Shown in pieces: positions 1 to 7,629 of a stretch of 20,100 bases of DNA. Numbering within the stretch: position 1 is the first letter of the stretch; each line of letters starts with the position of its first letter. The position numbers and the translations under genes are program-made. Below the pieces are notes generated by a model that searched no databases, was not told where the DNA came from, and saw only the letters and a list, made by a program, of their open reading frames with translations. The stretch lies in the IMG/VR virus record IMGVR_UViG_3300042398_000762, positions 1 to 20,100 of that record; one strand, 5' to 3'. This DNA is from a virus.

Positions 1-558
1 CGCGCCTTCGAGCGCGACCTGTTCGCAGCCGTCAAGGCGGCGCTGGGGCCGAAGCCTGACATGGCCGCCGGCGACCATTGCCGCTGGTGCCCGGCCAAGC
101 CGATCTGCCCGCTGCTGACCGGCAGCGTCGACCGCGCGTTGCAGGCGCAGATCAAGGCGCTGGACGCGCCGCTGATCGGCGAGATGCTGTCCAAGGCCGA
201 CCTGCTGGAGCAGTGGATCACGGACCTGCGGGCGCTGGCGTTTCAGATGTTGCAGGCAGGCGGCACGGTGCCCGGCTACAAGCTGGTGCCGAAGCGCGCC
301 ACCCGGCAGTGGGTCGATCCCGAGAAGGCGCGGGCTGCGCTGGAAGACCTCGGGCTTGACCAGACAGAATTGATGGAGACAAAGTTGTTGTCGCCCGCGC
401 AGGCCGAGAAGGTGCTGAAGAAGCACAAGTTGGCCATGCCGGATGACTTGATTGTCGCCGTCTCATCAGGTGACACGCTGGCAACCGAGGATGATCCTCG
501 CCCAGCGTCGTTACAGATCGGCCGTCAGTTGGCGGCTGCTCTTGGTAAACTTTCGTAA
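1..558 (+). CDS. Cas4-like PD-(D/E)XK nuclease (DUF2800 family), 3' part
   Basis: The frame is open from the left edge of the window to TAA at 556-558, so this is the C-terminal part of a longer gene. The codons at 79, 88 and 106 encode cysteines spaced C-x2-C-x5-C in the segment HCRWCPAKPICP. This is the C-terminal part of the iron-sulphur cluster signature of Cas4/AddB-like nucleases and of the phage DUF2800 family. The catalytic D/E/K residues and the first cluster cysteine must lie upstream. Family members are phage exonucleases thought to act in recombination or end processing during replication. Being directly followed by an SSB-like gene and the polymerase fits that role. The ATG at 61 is internal, because the upstream codons read naturally (RAFERDLFAAVKAALG). 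Family identification is from memory of the motif, without a search. Confidence 0.8.
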   Translation, partial: RAFERDLFAAVKAALGPKPDMAAGDHCRWCPAKPICPLLTGSVDRALQAQIKALDAPLIGEMLSKADLLEQWITDLRALAFQMLQAGGTVPGYKLVPKRATRQWVDPEKARAALEDLGLDQTELMETKLLSPAQAEKVLKKHKLAMPDDLIVAVSSGDTLATEDDPRPASLQIGRQLAAALGKLS

Positions 559-570
559 AGGAACGGTAAA

Positions 571-1233
571 ATGAACGAAGTCGCGAAATTCGGCAACGCT
601 AACCTCCCCTCCGTGCAATCGCTGGCGCAGTCCCTGCGGTCGCTGGACACCGGCGTGGGCCTTGGCAATACGGTCATCCTGAAGATGGACAAGACCGGCC
701 ATTGGGTCTTCGGCGCTGACCAGACCGAAGTGGAAGACGACAGCACTTGGGCGGTCAACCCGTTCTCCTTCACCCACGGCTTCATCGCTTGGGGCGACGG
801 TGACGTGCTGGGCGAGAAGATGGTGCCGGTGTCGCATCCCCTGCCGGAACTGGAGCCTGCCCCGGCTGGCTCCAAGCGCGGCTGGGAAACACAGGTGGGC
901 ATGTCCCTCCAGTGCATGAGCGGCGAAGACAAGGGCATGGAAGCCCGCTTCTCGACCACCTCCGTGGGCGGCAAGCGCGCCGTGCAGGTGCTGGCGTTGG
1001 CCATCGCCACGCAGGTGGAGAAGGATCAGTCCAAGCCTGTGCCGGTGGTGCGCCTGAAAAAGGAACACTACACCCACAAGTCCTACGGGCGCATCTACAC
1101 GCCTGTGTTCGACGTGGTGTCGTGGGTGAGCCTTGAAGGCCCTGCCGCTGCGGAGCCTGAAGCCGAGGCGGAAGCCGAGGAAGAGGCGCCCGCGCCTGCT
1201 GAAACGGGCCGTCGTCGTCGTCGCGCGGCCTGA
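571..1233 (+). CDS. SSB-like replication-block protein of unknown family
   Basis: The 220-residue protein starts at ATG 571 after a good ribosome site (AAAGGAA). It has a mixed alpha/beta body of about 185 residues. An alanine/glutamate-rich acidic segment follows (residues about 190-212), and the end is five arginines plus two alanines. I do not recognise the family with certainty. Its position between a Cas4-like nuclease and the DNA polymerase, and its acidic C-terminal tail, suggest a single-strand DNA-binding or annealing protein. That is inference from context. Acidic tails of SSBs recruit partner proteins, but a terminal arginine block is unusual for them. A hairpin terminator follows 8 bases after the stop. 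Confidence 0.75.
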   Translation: MNEVAKFGNANLPSVQSLAQSLRSLDTGVGLGNTVILKMDKTGHWVFGADQTEVEDDSTWAVNPFSFTHGFIAWGDGDVLGEKMVPVSHPLPELEPAPAGSKRGWETQVGMSLQCMSGEDKGMEARFSTTSVGGKRAVQVLALAIATQVEKDQSKPVPVVRLKKEHYTHKSYGRIYTPVFDVVSWVSLEGPAAAEPEAEAEAEEEAPAPAETGRRRRRAA

Positions 1234-1241
1234 GAAGGAAT

Positions 1242-1269
1242 GGCCCTCGGCGCAAGCCGGGGGCCTTTT
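1242..1269 (+). terminator. Rho-independent terminator after the SSB-like gene
   Basis: The arms GGCCCTCGGC (1242-1251) and GCCGGGGGCC (1256-1265) pair over 10 bp with one G-U wobble. They close a GCAA loop of the stable GNRA type and are followed by TTTT (1266-1269). The hairpin lies between the stop codon at 1231-1233 and the HNH start at 1274. It would end or attenuate transcription of the upstream nuclease/SSB-like genes ahead of the HNH and polymerase genes. The short T run suggests partial readthrough. Confidence 0.75.
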
Positions 1270-1273
1270 CAAC

Positions 1274-1735
1274 ATGACGCAAGAAATCTGGAAAGATGTC
1301 CCTAGGTATGAAGGGCAATACCAAGTCAGCGATCAAGGTCGTGTTCGGTCGCTAGATCGCGCGTTAGCATTGACACGCATGAAAAGTGGTCATTTAAGCG
1401 TGCGGCTAAACCGCAAATTCCATTACGTGCATCGTATAGTCTTGGCGGCGTTTGTATGCGGACCAAAAGAATATGCGGTCGGCGTGCGCGTGGAGGCACG
1501 ACATCTTGACGGAAACCCTGCGAACAACGCGCTTAAAAATTTGGCTTGGGGCACAGTAAAAGAAAACCGCGCCGACAGACGTCGATTAGGTGAAAAAGCT
1601 AAACTGTCTAGGGAGCAAATGGCGGCGCTCCAATCTGACCTGCGCGGCGGCGCGTCGTTAAAAAATGTGGCTGTGAAGTTTAATATTGACCGCCACACCG
1701 CTGCGCGTTACCGCGATGGATATATGTATGACTGA
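1274..1735 (+). CDS. NUMOD4/HNH homing-type endonuclease with C-terminal HTH
   Basis: I place the start at ATG 1274, giving 153 residues, because the protein then begins with the typical NUMOD4 motif (W6, K7-D8-V9, Y12-E13-G14, V18-S19, G22-R23-V24). The HNH_3 core follows, with V52-H53-R54, then H77-L78-D79-G80-N81, N84-N85, N89-L90, W92-G93-T94 and E97-N98. The last 40 residues look like a helix-turn-helix (ASLKNVAVKFNIDRHTAARY), probably for DNA targeting. The family comprises free-standing phage endonucleases that nick or cut DNA and often spread by homing. The gene has no clear Shine-Dalgarno, sits directly after a terminator, and is AT-richer than its neighbours. It overlaps the polymerase start by 8 bp. 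Confidence 0.9.
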   Translation: MTQEIWKDVPRYEGQYQVSDQGRVRSLDRALALTRMKSGHLSVRLNRKFHYVHRIVLAAFVCGPKEYAVGVRVEARHLDGNPANNALKNLAWGTVKENRADRRRLGEKAKLSREQMAALQSDLRGGASLKNVAVKFNIDRHTAARYRDGYMYD

Positions 1736-3698
1736 TATTTTGTGGTGTGATTTTGAAAGTAGATCGCGCGTCGATTTAACTTCGCGCGGGGTCTATAATT
1801 ATTGTCAAGACCCCAGCACCGAGGTGCTGTGCATGTCCTACGCGTTCGACGACGAGGACGTGGTGACCTGGCAGCCGGGTCAGCCTTTCCCTGACCGCGT
1901 GGCGCAGCACCGGGGCCAGATACGCGCCCACAACGCCGCCTTCGAGCGGCTGGTCTTCTGGTATGTCTTGGCGCCCGAGCATGGCTTCCCCGAGCCGGCG
2001 CTGGAGCAGTTCTATTGCACCGCGACGCAGGCGCGGGCCAACTGCGCGCCCGGCAGTCTGGAGGATGTGGGGCGCTTCGCCGGCGCGGGCATGAAGAAAG
2101 ACCACCGCGGCGCCCAACTGATCCGCGCCCTGTCGATCCCCAAGCCCGACGGCACCTTCCGCGAGGACGCGGCGCTGCTGGCAGAGATGGTGGCTTACTG
2201 CGAACAGGACGTGCGCGCCATGCGCGCCGTCAGCAAGGCCATGCGCGAACTGTCCGACGATGAGTTGGCCGACTACCATGTGAACGAGCGGATCAACGAC
2301 CGTGGGGTGCTGGTCGACACCGCGCTCTGCGCTGCTGCGGTGCGTTACGCCGCCGACGAACTGGTCGAAATTCAGCAGACCGTGCGTGAGGTGACCGAGG
2401 GCGTCATCACCAGCGTCAGAAGCCCCAAGATGCGGGCGTGGGTCGAACACCGGGTGGGCGCGCAGGCGCGCAAACTGATGACCGTCTGGAAGGACGGGGT
2501 GCCCAAGGTGTCGATCGACAAGACCGTGCGCGCCAACCTGCTGGCGCTGGCCGACGAGAACGCCGACGAAGTGCCGCCCGACGTGGCCGAGGTGATCCAA
2601 TGCGCCGACGACCTGTGGGCCAGCAGCGTGGCCAAGTTCAGCCGTGCGGCGGCGCTGGCCGACGCCGAGGACCAGCGGGTGCGGGGTGCGTTTGTCTTCG
2701 CCGGCGGCGCTGCCACGGGCCGGGCCAGCAGCTACGGCTTGCAGGTCCACAACTTCCCGCGCAAGTGCGCCGAGGCGCCCGACGACGTGCGGCAGGCCAT
2801 GGTGCGGGGGCACCAGATCGTGCCGCGCTACGGCAAGCGCGTCACGGACGTTCTGAAGGGGATGCTGCGCCCTGCCCTGCTGCCGTCGCCCGGCAAGGTG
2901 CTGGTGGCGGCCGATTGGTCGGCCATTGAGGCGCGCGTGAACCCGTGGCTGTCCGGTGCCGGCGACGACAAGCTAGAACTGTTCCGCACCGGCAAGGACG
3001 TTTACAAGGTCAACGCCATGGCGACCTTCCGCGTGGCTATGGAAGAGGTCACCAAGGACCAGCGCCAGGTCGGCAAGGTGCAGGAGTTGGCCTGCGGCTT
3101 CGCGGGCGGCGTGGGCGCCTTCGCTGCCATGGGGCGCGTCTACGGCGTTCACATGCCCGAGAGCGAGGCGCAGCGCATGGTGGATGCGTGGCGCCGGGCG
3201 AACTCGTGGGCCGTGCCGTTCTGGCAGGGGCTGGAGAGCGCATATACCCGAGCCATGCGGAACAAGGGCCATGAGTTCAGCGCCGGGCGGGTGACGTATT
3301 TGTTCGACGGGGTGCATCTTTGGTATGCGCTCCCCTCTGGTCGTGTGCTATGTTACCCCTTTGCGAAGCTTGAAGCGGATGGGGTCACCTATGCCAAAGC
3401 CTCATGGAAGCCCGGCGCGGACGCTACTGAGTGGCCGCGCGCCCGCCTGTGGCGCGGGCTGGCCTGCGAGAACGTCACGCAGGCAGCGGCCCACGACCTG
3501 CTGCGGCACAGCCTGCGGCGGCTAGAGGCGGACGGGCAAGACGTGGTGCTGCATGTGCATGATGAAATCGTGGTCGAGACGGCAGACCCCGAGGCTACCG
3601 TTGCCGCTATGGAGCGGGCGATGTGTGTGCCACCGAATTGGGCGGGCGGCATCCCGCTCAATATCGAGGCCGAAGTGATGACACGTTACGGGAAATGA
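1728..3698 (+). CDS. Family A DNA polymerase with 3'-5' exonuclease
   Basis: This 656-residue replicative polymerase carries an exonuclease domain. Exo I is D8-F9-E10, and Exo III is Y157-C-E-Q-D161. The polymerase domain has motif A around D396 (VAADWSAIEARV), motif B from R446 through K450 (RQVGKVQELACGFAGG), and motif C at H611-D612-E613 (LHVHDEIVVE). All catalytic aspartates needed for both activities are present. I chose ATG 1728, which overlaps the HNH stop; in-frame starts at 1716 (ATG) and 1686 (TTG) are alternatives. No clear ribosome site precedes any of them, so translation may be coupled to the HNH gene. The first 28 or so codons are AT-rich (AGT, AGA, TTA) and the rest strongly GC-rich, an abrupt switch near 1810. 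Confidence 0.95.
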   Translation: MTDILWCDFESRSRVDLTSRGVYNYCQDPSTEVLCMSYAFDDEDVVTWQPGQPFPDRVAQHRGQIRAHNAAFERLVFWYVLAPEHGFPEPALEQFYCTATQARANCAPGSLEDVGRFAGAGMKKDHRGAQLIRALSIPKPDGTFREDAALLAEMVAYCEQDVRAMRAVSKAMRELSDDELADYHVNERINDRGVLVDTALCAAAVRYAADELVEIQQTVREVTEGVITSVRSPKMRAWVEHRVGAQARKLMTVWKDGVPKVSIDKTVRANLLALADENADEVPPDVAEVIQCADDLWASSVAKFSRAAALADAEDQRVRGAFVFAGGAATGRASSYGLQVHNFPRKCAEAPDDVRQAMVRGHQIVPRYGKRVTDVLKGMLRPALLPSPGKVLVAADWSAIEARVNPWLSGAGDDKLELFRTGKDVYKVNAMATFRVAMEEVTKDQRQVGKVQELACGFAGGVGAFAAMGRVYGVHMPESEAQRMVDAWRRANSWAVPFWQGLESAYTRAMRNKGHEFSAGRVTYLFDGVHLWYALPSGRVLCYPFAKLEADGVTYAKASWKPGADATEWPRARLWRGLACENVTQAAAHDLLRHSLRRLEADGQDVVLHVHDEIVVETADPEATVAAMERAMCVPPNWAGGIPLNIEAEVMTRYGK

Positions 3699-3708
3699 GG
3701 AGGGAAAG

Positions 3709-6018
3709 ATGGAGTTCATAGAGTTTCTGGAAAGCCTAGCGCCGCAGCGGGAAACGCTGCTGGTGGTCAGACAGAAGCCTGTCATGCGCGAGGGCGCGCA
3801 GGTGCTACACGCGGACGGGTCGCCGAAATACACCTGGCCGGCGTTCCTGCCGTCCAAGCGGAAAGGGGAGGGGGCTTGGTACGCCAACACCGGCTCTTTC
3901 ATCTTGGAGCGGTTCAAGGACGGCCAGCCGTCGGCCTCGTCGGCCAATTGCGAATACGTGCTGGTGATGATGCTGGACGACGTGGGGACCAAGGCCAAGA
4001 CCCCTCCCCTGCCGCCGACATGGATCATGGAAACCAGCGAGGGGTCGTTTCAATGGGGCTACGCCTTCAGCGACCAGCCCACTAAGGGCGAGTTCACCGC
4101 AGCCATGGACGCCATCGCGGCGGCTGGCTACACCGATCCCGGCGCCACCAACGCGGTGCGGAACTTCCGCCTGCCGGGCAGCGTGAACCTGAAGCCCGGC
4201 CGCGACGCGTTCAAGGCGCGGCTGGTAGAGTTCCACCCCGGCCGCGAGTTCACCTTGCCGCAGATATGCGAGGCGCTGGGTGTCGCGCCTGCTGCGGCTG
4301 ACACGGCAGCGCAGCGCGCGTTCAAGCTGCGCGACACGGGCAAGGACAGCGTTCTGGGCTGGCTGAACGAGCAGGGCCTAGTCCTGTCTGGCGTCAACGC
4401 CGAGGGCTGGCTGGGCGTCGTCTGTCCCAACCATGGCGAGCATACCGACGGCCAGATCGGCGCCCGCTACAAGCCGCTGGATCGGTCCTTCTGCTGCTAC
4501 CACGGCCACTGCGAGCATCTGGACACGCGGGCCTTCTTGGGCTGGGTGGCGGACAACGGCGGTCCCCGCGTCACGCCGGGGCTGCGCGATGAACTGCTGG
4601 CGGAACACATGGCGCGGGCCATGGACAAGCTGGCGCCCACGGCGGAATACCCCGACCGGGCGGCGGAGATCATCGCCGAGGTCGATCGGAAGGAGGCCAG
4701 CCGGGTCCAGAAGTCGCAATGGTATGAGCGTTTCGCCTACGTCGTGTCGGACGACAGCTTCTTCGACCTGCAAGAACGCCGGGAGATTACCCGGTATTCC
4801 TTCAACGCCTTGTTTCGGCATGTGCCCTGCAAGTCGATCCACAACGCCCGCAAGATCGAGGCGGCCACTTGCTTCGATGAGAACAGGCAGGCCATGGGCG
4901 CGCGGGTGCTGGAGGGTGTCACCTACGCGGCGGGCGAGAGCGTGTTGGTCACGCGTAATGGCGTCGTCTATGGCAACCGCTGGCGCGACGGCCGCCCCGA
5001 CGTGTCGAAGGTAGCGCATGAGGACATCAGCATCTGGCAGCAGCACTGCCGGCGGCTGGTGCCAGACGAGGCCGAGTTGAACCACCTGTGGGACATCATG
5101 GCCTTCAAGACGCAGAACCCGCGCGTCAAGATCAACCACGCCGTATTGCACGGCGGCCATGGTGGCTCCGGTAAGGACACCATGTGGGCGCCGTTCCTGT
5201 GGGCCGTGTGCGGGCCGGGGCTGGTGAACCGGGGGCTGGTCGATGGTGATTCGCTGAACAGCCAATGGGGCTACGCGCTGGAAAGCGAAGTCATCATCCT
5301 GAACGAGTTAAAGGAGCCGGAAGCCGCCACCAGGCGGGCGCTGGCCAACAGGCTGAAGCCCATCATCGCCGCGCCGCCTGAGATGCTGACGGTCAACCGC
5401 AAGGGCCTGCACCCGTATGATACGGTCAACCGCGCGTTCGTGCTGGCGTTCTCGAATGATCCGGTGCCGATCACGATCAGCAGCGACGACCGCCGCTGGT
5501 TCGTGCTGTGGTCGCAGGCGCCCATCATGGCCGAGGCCGAGGCCAAGCTGATCTGGCGCTGGTACAAGGAAGCGGGCGGGTTCGAGAAGGTCGCTAAGTG
5601 GTTGCACAGCCGCGACGTGAGCCAGTTCAACCCCGGCGCGGCGCCTGTGCTTAACGACGCTAAGGCCAACCTGATCGAGCATAGCATGAGCATGGCCGAA
5701 AGCTTCATTGTCGAACTGATCCGCAACCGCCAAGGCGACTTCGCCAAGGGCGTCATCGCCTCGCCCTTCCATGCCGTGTGCGACCGCCTGAGCGGCTTGG
5801 CCCCGCCAGGCGTCAAGATACCGCAGCCGGCGCTGCTTCACGCGCTGAAAGAAGCCAAGTGGGTGGATGTTGGCAGGGTGGGGACGGTCGAATTGATGAA
5901 CAAGAAGCACATCTTCGCAACGCCTGAGATGGCCAAGAAATTCAGCAAAAGCGACCTCCGGCGCATTGTAGAAGAGGAAGCTGCGCCGAAGGTGGTCAAC
6001 CTCAAAGCGGTGGGTTAG
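3709..6018 (+). CDS. Primase-helicase (RepB-like primase plus DUF5906/SF3-type helicase)
   Basis: The 769-residue protein starts at ATG 3709 behind a strong ribosome site (GAGGAGGGA), 10 bp after the polymerase stop. The N-terminal third looks like a RepB/archaeo-eukaryotic primase. It has paired aspartates D90-D91 in VMMLDDVGTK and a conserved NFRLPGSVNLK segment near residues 151-162. A zinc-finger-like cluster follows (C239-x2-H242, then C262/C263, H265, H267, C268). The C-terminal half carries the Walker A loop GGSGKDT (residues 485-491, K489) and a probable Walker B segment ending at E533 (VIILNE), as in DUF5906 phage helicases. It would unwind the template and lay primers for the adjacent polymerase. 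Its last 17 bp overlap the convergent minus-strand gene. Confidence 0.88.
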   Translation: MEFIEFLESLAPQRETLLVVRQKPVMREGAQVLHADGSPKYTWPAFLPSKRKGEGAWYANTGSFILERFKDGQPSASSANCEYVLVMMLDDVGTKAKTPPLPPTWIMETSEGSFQWGYAFSDQPTKGEFTAAMDAIAAAGYTDPGATNAVRNFRLPGSVNLKPGRDAFKARLVEFHPGREFTLPQICEALGVAPAAADTAAQRAFKLRDTGKDSVLGWLNEQGLVLSGVNAEGWLGVVCPNHGEHTDGQIGARYKPLDRSFCCYHGHCEHLDTRAFLGWVADNGGPRVTPGLRDELLAEHMARAMDKLAPTAEYPDRAAEIIAEVDRKEASRVQKSQWYERFAYVVSDDSFFDLQERREITRYSFNALFRHVPCKSIHNARKIEAATCFDENRQAMGARVLEGVTYAAGESVLVTRNGVVYGNRWRDGRPDVSKVAHEDISIWQQHCRRLVPDEAELNHLWDIMAFKTQNPRVKINHAVLHGGHGGSGKDTMWAPFLWAVCGPGLVNRGLVDGDSLNSQWGYALESEVIILNELKEPEAATRRALANRLKPIIAAPPEMLTVNRKGLHPYDTVNRAFVLAFSNDPVPITISSDDRRWFVLWSQAPIMAEAEAKLIWRWYKEAGGFEKVAKWLHSRDVSQFNPGAAPVLNDAKANLIEHSMSMAESFIVELIRNRQGDFAKGVIASPFHAVCDRLSGLAPPGVKIPQPALLHALKEAKWVDVGRVGTVELMNKKHIFATPEMAKKFSKSDLRRIVEEEAAPKVVNLKAVG

Positions 6019-6205
6019 GGCGGCCCATCGTTTCATTAGGCTGGATGCGGACCTCTTTATTGGGCCACGTCCAGCACTGCCCTGTGGCGTCTTGGAAGCA
6101 GACCCACAATAGGTCTGCCTCCGGCCCGTAGTCGATCACTAGGTGCGCCCACGCCCGTCCCTTGGGCGTCAGCAGCGGCAGGGGCGGGTTCAATTGCTGG
6201 ATCAT
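6002..6205 (-). CDS. Small hypothetical protein, last gene of the minus-strand operon
   Basis: The 67-residue protein begins with MIQQLNPPLPLLTPKGRAWA. I chose the start at 6205 because it forms an ATGA overlap with the stop of the upstream gene and has a GGAGAAAAGGA ribosome site. A longer frame to 6253 exists but lacks these supports. The sequence has a Pro/Leu start and a beta-rich body with tryptophans (LLWVCFQ, CWTWPNKEVRI), suggesting a compact beta domain. No family is recognised. It is the promoter-distal gene of the minus operon, and its 3' end overlaps the convergent primase-helicase gene by 17 bp with no visible terminator between them. Confidence 0.65.
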   Translation of the reverse strand: MIQQLNPPLPLLTPKGRAWAHLVIDYGPEADLLWVCFQDATGQCWTWPNKEVRIQPNETMGRPNPPL

Positions 6206-6576
6206 TCCTTTTCTCCCAGCGCCGCGCGCGTTTCCGGTTTCAACTTGTCCCAATCGCCGCGCCAGACATGCTTCGCCAAATCCTGCACAGCAGCGCGCAG
6301 CTTTTCGATTTCATCTCTGGCCTCTTGGTAATCAGATAGGTAGGCATGGTTTGAGGCGGCGAGTTTCGCGTTCTCCGCCTTCAACGTAACCGCCTCGGCG
6401 CAGAATTGTGTGGTGCTTTGATCCCGCGCGCATCCACCAGATTTCAGCCTTTCGACTTCGGCCTTCAGCGCGTCACGCTCTGCGGCGAGGGATCGGAGGG
6501 CGGCGGCACGGATGGGGAAGTTGTCGATGTCGCAGCCGCCCGCCATGCGGAGGGCATCTTCCGTGGTGATGGTCAT
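6202..6576 (-). CDS. Coiled-coil hypothetical protein
   Basis: The 124-residue protein has two predicted heptad stretches, at about residues 25-46 (around LAAERDALKAEVERLK) and about 62-102 (around LKAENAKLAASN). They are separated by a short polar linker with two cysteines. The start ATG at 6576 overlaps the upstream stop as ATGA, and the stop overlaps the next start in the same way, which supports both ends. Proteins with an ordinary N-terminal 'EDALRMA' segment followed by coiled coil are common phage hypotheticals. I know of no assigned function, and no catalytic motif is visible. Confidence 0.75.
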   Translation of the reverse strand: MTITTEDALRMAGGCDIDNFPIRAAALRSLAAERDALKAEVERLKSGGCARDQSTTQFCAEAVTLKAENAKLAASNHAYLSDYQEARDEIEKLRAAVQDLAKHVWRGDWDKLKPETRAALGEKE

Positions 6577-6785
6577 GTCAGCACCGCCAGCGCCAACGCC
6601 AACGTCAGCACCACAAGCGATTTAATAATTCGCTCTACCACCCGCTCCAGCCGCAAGATAGCCGTGCGCTGGGCCGATCCGTCGGCCTCCAGCCATTCCA
6701 CCCGCGCTTCGAGCCTTGGCTTTGGCCTGTCGCCTTCTATGAGGGCGCGCAGCATCTCCGCGCGCTCTAGTTCCCTATCGCTCAT
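6573..6785 (-). CDS. Small coiled-coil protein with C-terminal membrane anchor
   Basis: This 70-residue protein has a charged, heptad-like N-terminal part (about residues 25-52, including LEARVEWLE and LRLERVVERI). It ends in a hydrophobic stretch, IIKSLVVLTLALALAVLT (residues 53-70), that could span the inner membrane, so it looks tail-anchored. Both ends overlap neighbours as ATGA. The topology recalls small phage membrane proteins, but it has no holin-like charged C-terminus, and it lies in the accessory cluster rather than beside lysis genes. Function unknown. Confidence 0.75.
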   Translation of the reverse strand: MSDRELERAEMLRALIEGDRPKPRLEARVEWLEADGSAQRTAILRLERVVERIIKSLVVLTLALALAVLT

Positions 6786-6961
6786 TGTCCCGCCTCCTTC
6801 TGTGGCACAAACAGCTTGCGCGCCCGCAGAACGTGCGGGCAGGCCTCTTGCGTCTCGGTCAAGGTGGCGATTGTGCTACGCAGCCGCGCCGCGCCCCAAT
6901 GGTCGCCCTCGCGCTCTGCGATGGCCAGATTGTCTTGCAGGCGCTCTAGAAAGGTTTTCAT
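6782..6961 (-). CDS. 59-residue hypothetical protein
   Basis: Reading the minus strand from ATG 6961 gives 59 residues, starting MKTFLERLQDNLAIAEREG and ending QKEAGQ before TGA at 6784-6782. The start overlaps the upstream stop and the stop overlaps the next start, each as ATGA, as for its neighbours. This is the main support that it is real. The protein is largely helical and charged. It has no recognised family and no membrane segment. Confidence 0.7.
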   Translation of the reverse strand: MKTFLERLQDNLAIAEREGDHWGAARLRSTIATLTETQEACPHVLRARKLFVPQKEAGQ

Positions 6962-7290
6962 GCTGCCTCCGTGCCGTAGAATGGCTTCAAGCCCTTCAGG
7001 GCCTCATACAGCTTGCGCTCTGGCGTCGGCATAACGTCAGGGTCCAGCCCGTCCAAATTGAACGGACCAGGCTGGCCATCCAGCCCGTCCTGCCAGGCCC
7101 AGGCCAGCGACCAGTAGGCCGCCTCTGCCACCTTCAGAAACGCCTTCAGGCGCGCGTCGGCGTCGTCGGCGCGCAGGTCGGCAAGCTGCGCCCGCTGGTA
7201 GTGGTGCCAGGCGATCTCGCATTGCGCCTTGTGTGCCTGCTCCAGTTCGGCCACGCGCTTGCGTAGCCCGTCATGCGTTAGGTCGTTCAT
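6958..7290 (-). CDS. Hypothetical helical protein
   Basis: The 110-residue protein starts at ATG 7290, overlapping the upstream stop as ATGA. The first 65 residues are rich in Leu, Ala, Glu and Arg with heptad character (LRKRVAELEQAHKAQCEIAW). They are followed by an aromatic segment (YWSLAWAWQDGL) and a Pro/Gly-rich middle. The C-terminal TPERKLYEALKGLKPFYG resembles the end segment of other phage hypotheticals. No family or function can be assigned. Confidence 0.75.
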   Translation of the reverse strand: MNDLTHDGLRKRVAELEQAHKAQCEIAWHHYQRAQLADLRADDADARLKAFLKVAEAAYWSLAWAWQDGLDGQPGPFNLDGLDPDVMPTPERKLYEALKGLKPFYGTEAA

Positions 7291-7613
7291 TCGCCTGCCC
7301 TCCTTGTGCCAAACGGCACCCCGCGTTCGATCCGGTCCAGCGCGATGTGAATAGCTTTGGTTGTACGGCCCAATATTTGGGCGATTTCCGCAGGGGTCTT
7401 CCCGCCTGTGTAAAGGTCAATCAATTCCGCGATGTTTTCCGCGTACCAAGCCCGGCGCCCGTTTGCCGCAATGGGCGCAGGCAGCAGCGGCAGCGCAGGC
7501 GCAGGCGCAGGCTCGTCCCCAAGGAACGCCGCCATGTCGCGCGCCAGCGCCATGGCTTCCTGTGGGCTGGACGCCTTATCCAGCGCCAGCTTTAGTATCT
7601 CCGACTTATTCAT
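7287..7613 (-). CDS. Small HTH DNA-binding protein with Pro-Ala linker
   Basis: I place the start at ATG 7613 behind the ribosome site AAGAGGGAAA, giving 108 residues (MNKSEILKLALDKASSPQEA at the front). A helical N-terminal domain of about 30 residues is joined by a Pro/Ala-rich linker (residues 33-50) to a C-terminal domain. That domain contains a helix-turn-helix, roughly residues 73-95 (TPAEIAQILGRTTKAIHIAL). The upstream extension to 7685 lacks support. It is probably a sequence-specific DNA-binding regulator of phage transcription, but no operator can be tied to it. Its stop overlaps the next start as ATGA. Confidence 0.78.
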   Translation of the reverse strand: MNKSEILKLALDKASSPQEAMALARDMAAFLGDEPAPAPALPLLPAPIAANGRRAWYAENIAELIDLYTGGKTPAEIAQILGRTTKAIHIALDRIERGVPFGTRRAGE

Positions 7614-7629
7614 TTTCCCTCTTCCCTTA

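Noticed and set aside
511-1275. 254-residue minus-strand frame opposite the SSB-like gene
   Set aside because: It is antisense to a supported gene in GC-rich DNA, is His/Arg/Leu-rich low-complexity sequence and has no recognisable domain.
1776-2813. 345-residue minus-strand frame opposite the polymerase
   Set aside because: It is the mirror frame of a well-defined polymerase with all motifs; its composition (Val/Gly/His-rich) is that of GC-rich shadows.
4378-5265. 295-residue minus-strand frame opposite the primase-helicase
   Set aside because: It is antisense to Walker A-containing coding sequence and has no ribosome site or family signature.
6002-6060. Bidirectional terminator between the convergent primase-helicase and minus operon
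   Set aside because: The two genes overlap by 17 bp, and I found no stable hairpin with a T run on either strand here.
6406-7266. 286-residue plus-strand frame across the minus operon
   Set aside because: It is antisense to five genes joined by ATGA overlaps. It is Arg/Ser/Ala-rich with no domains.
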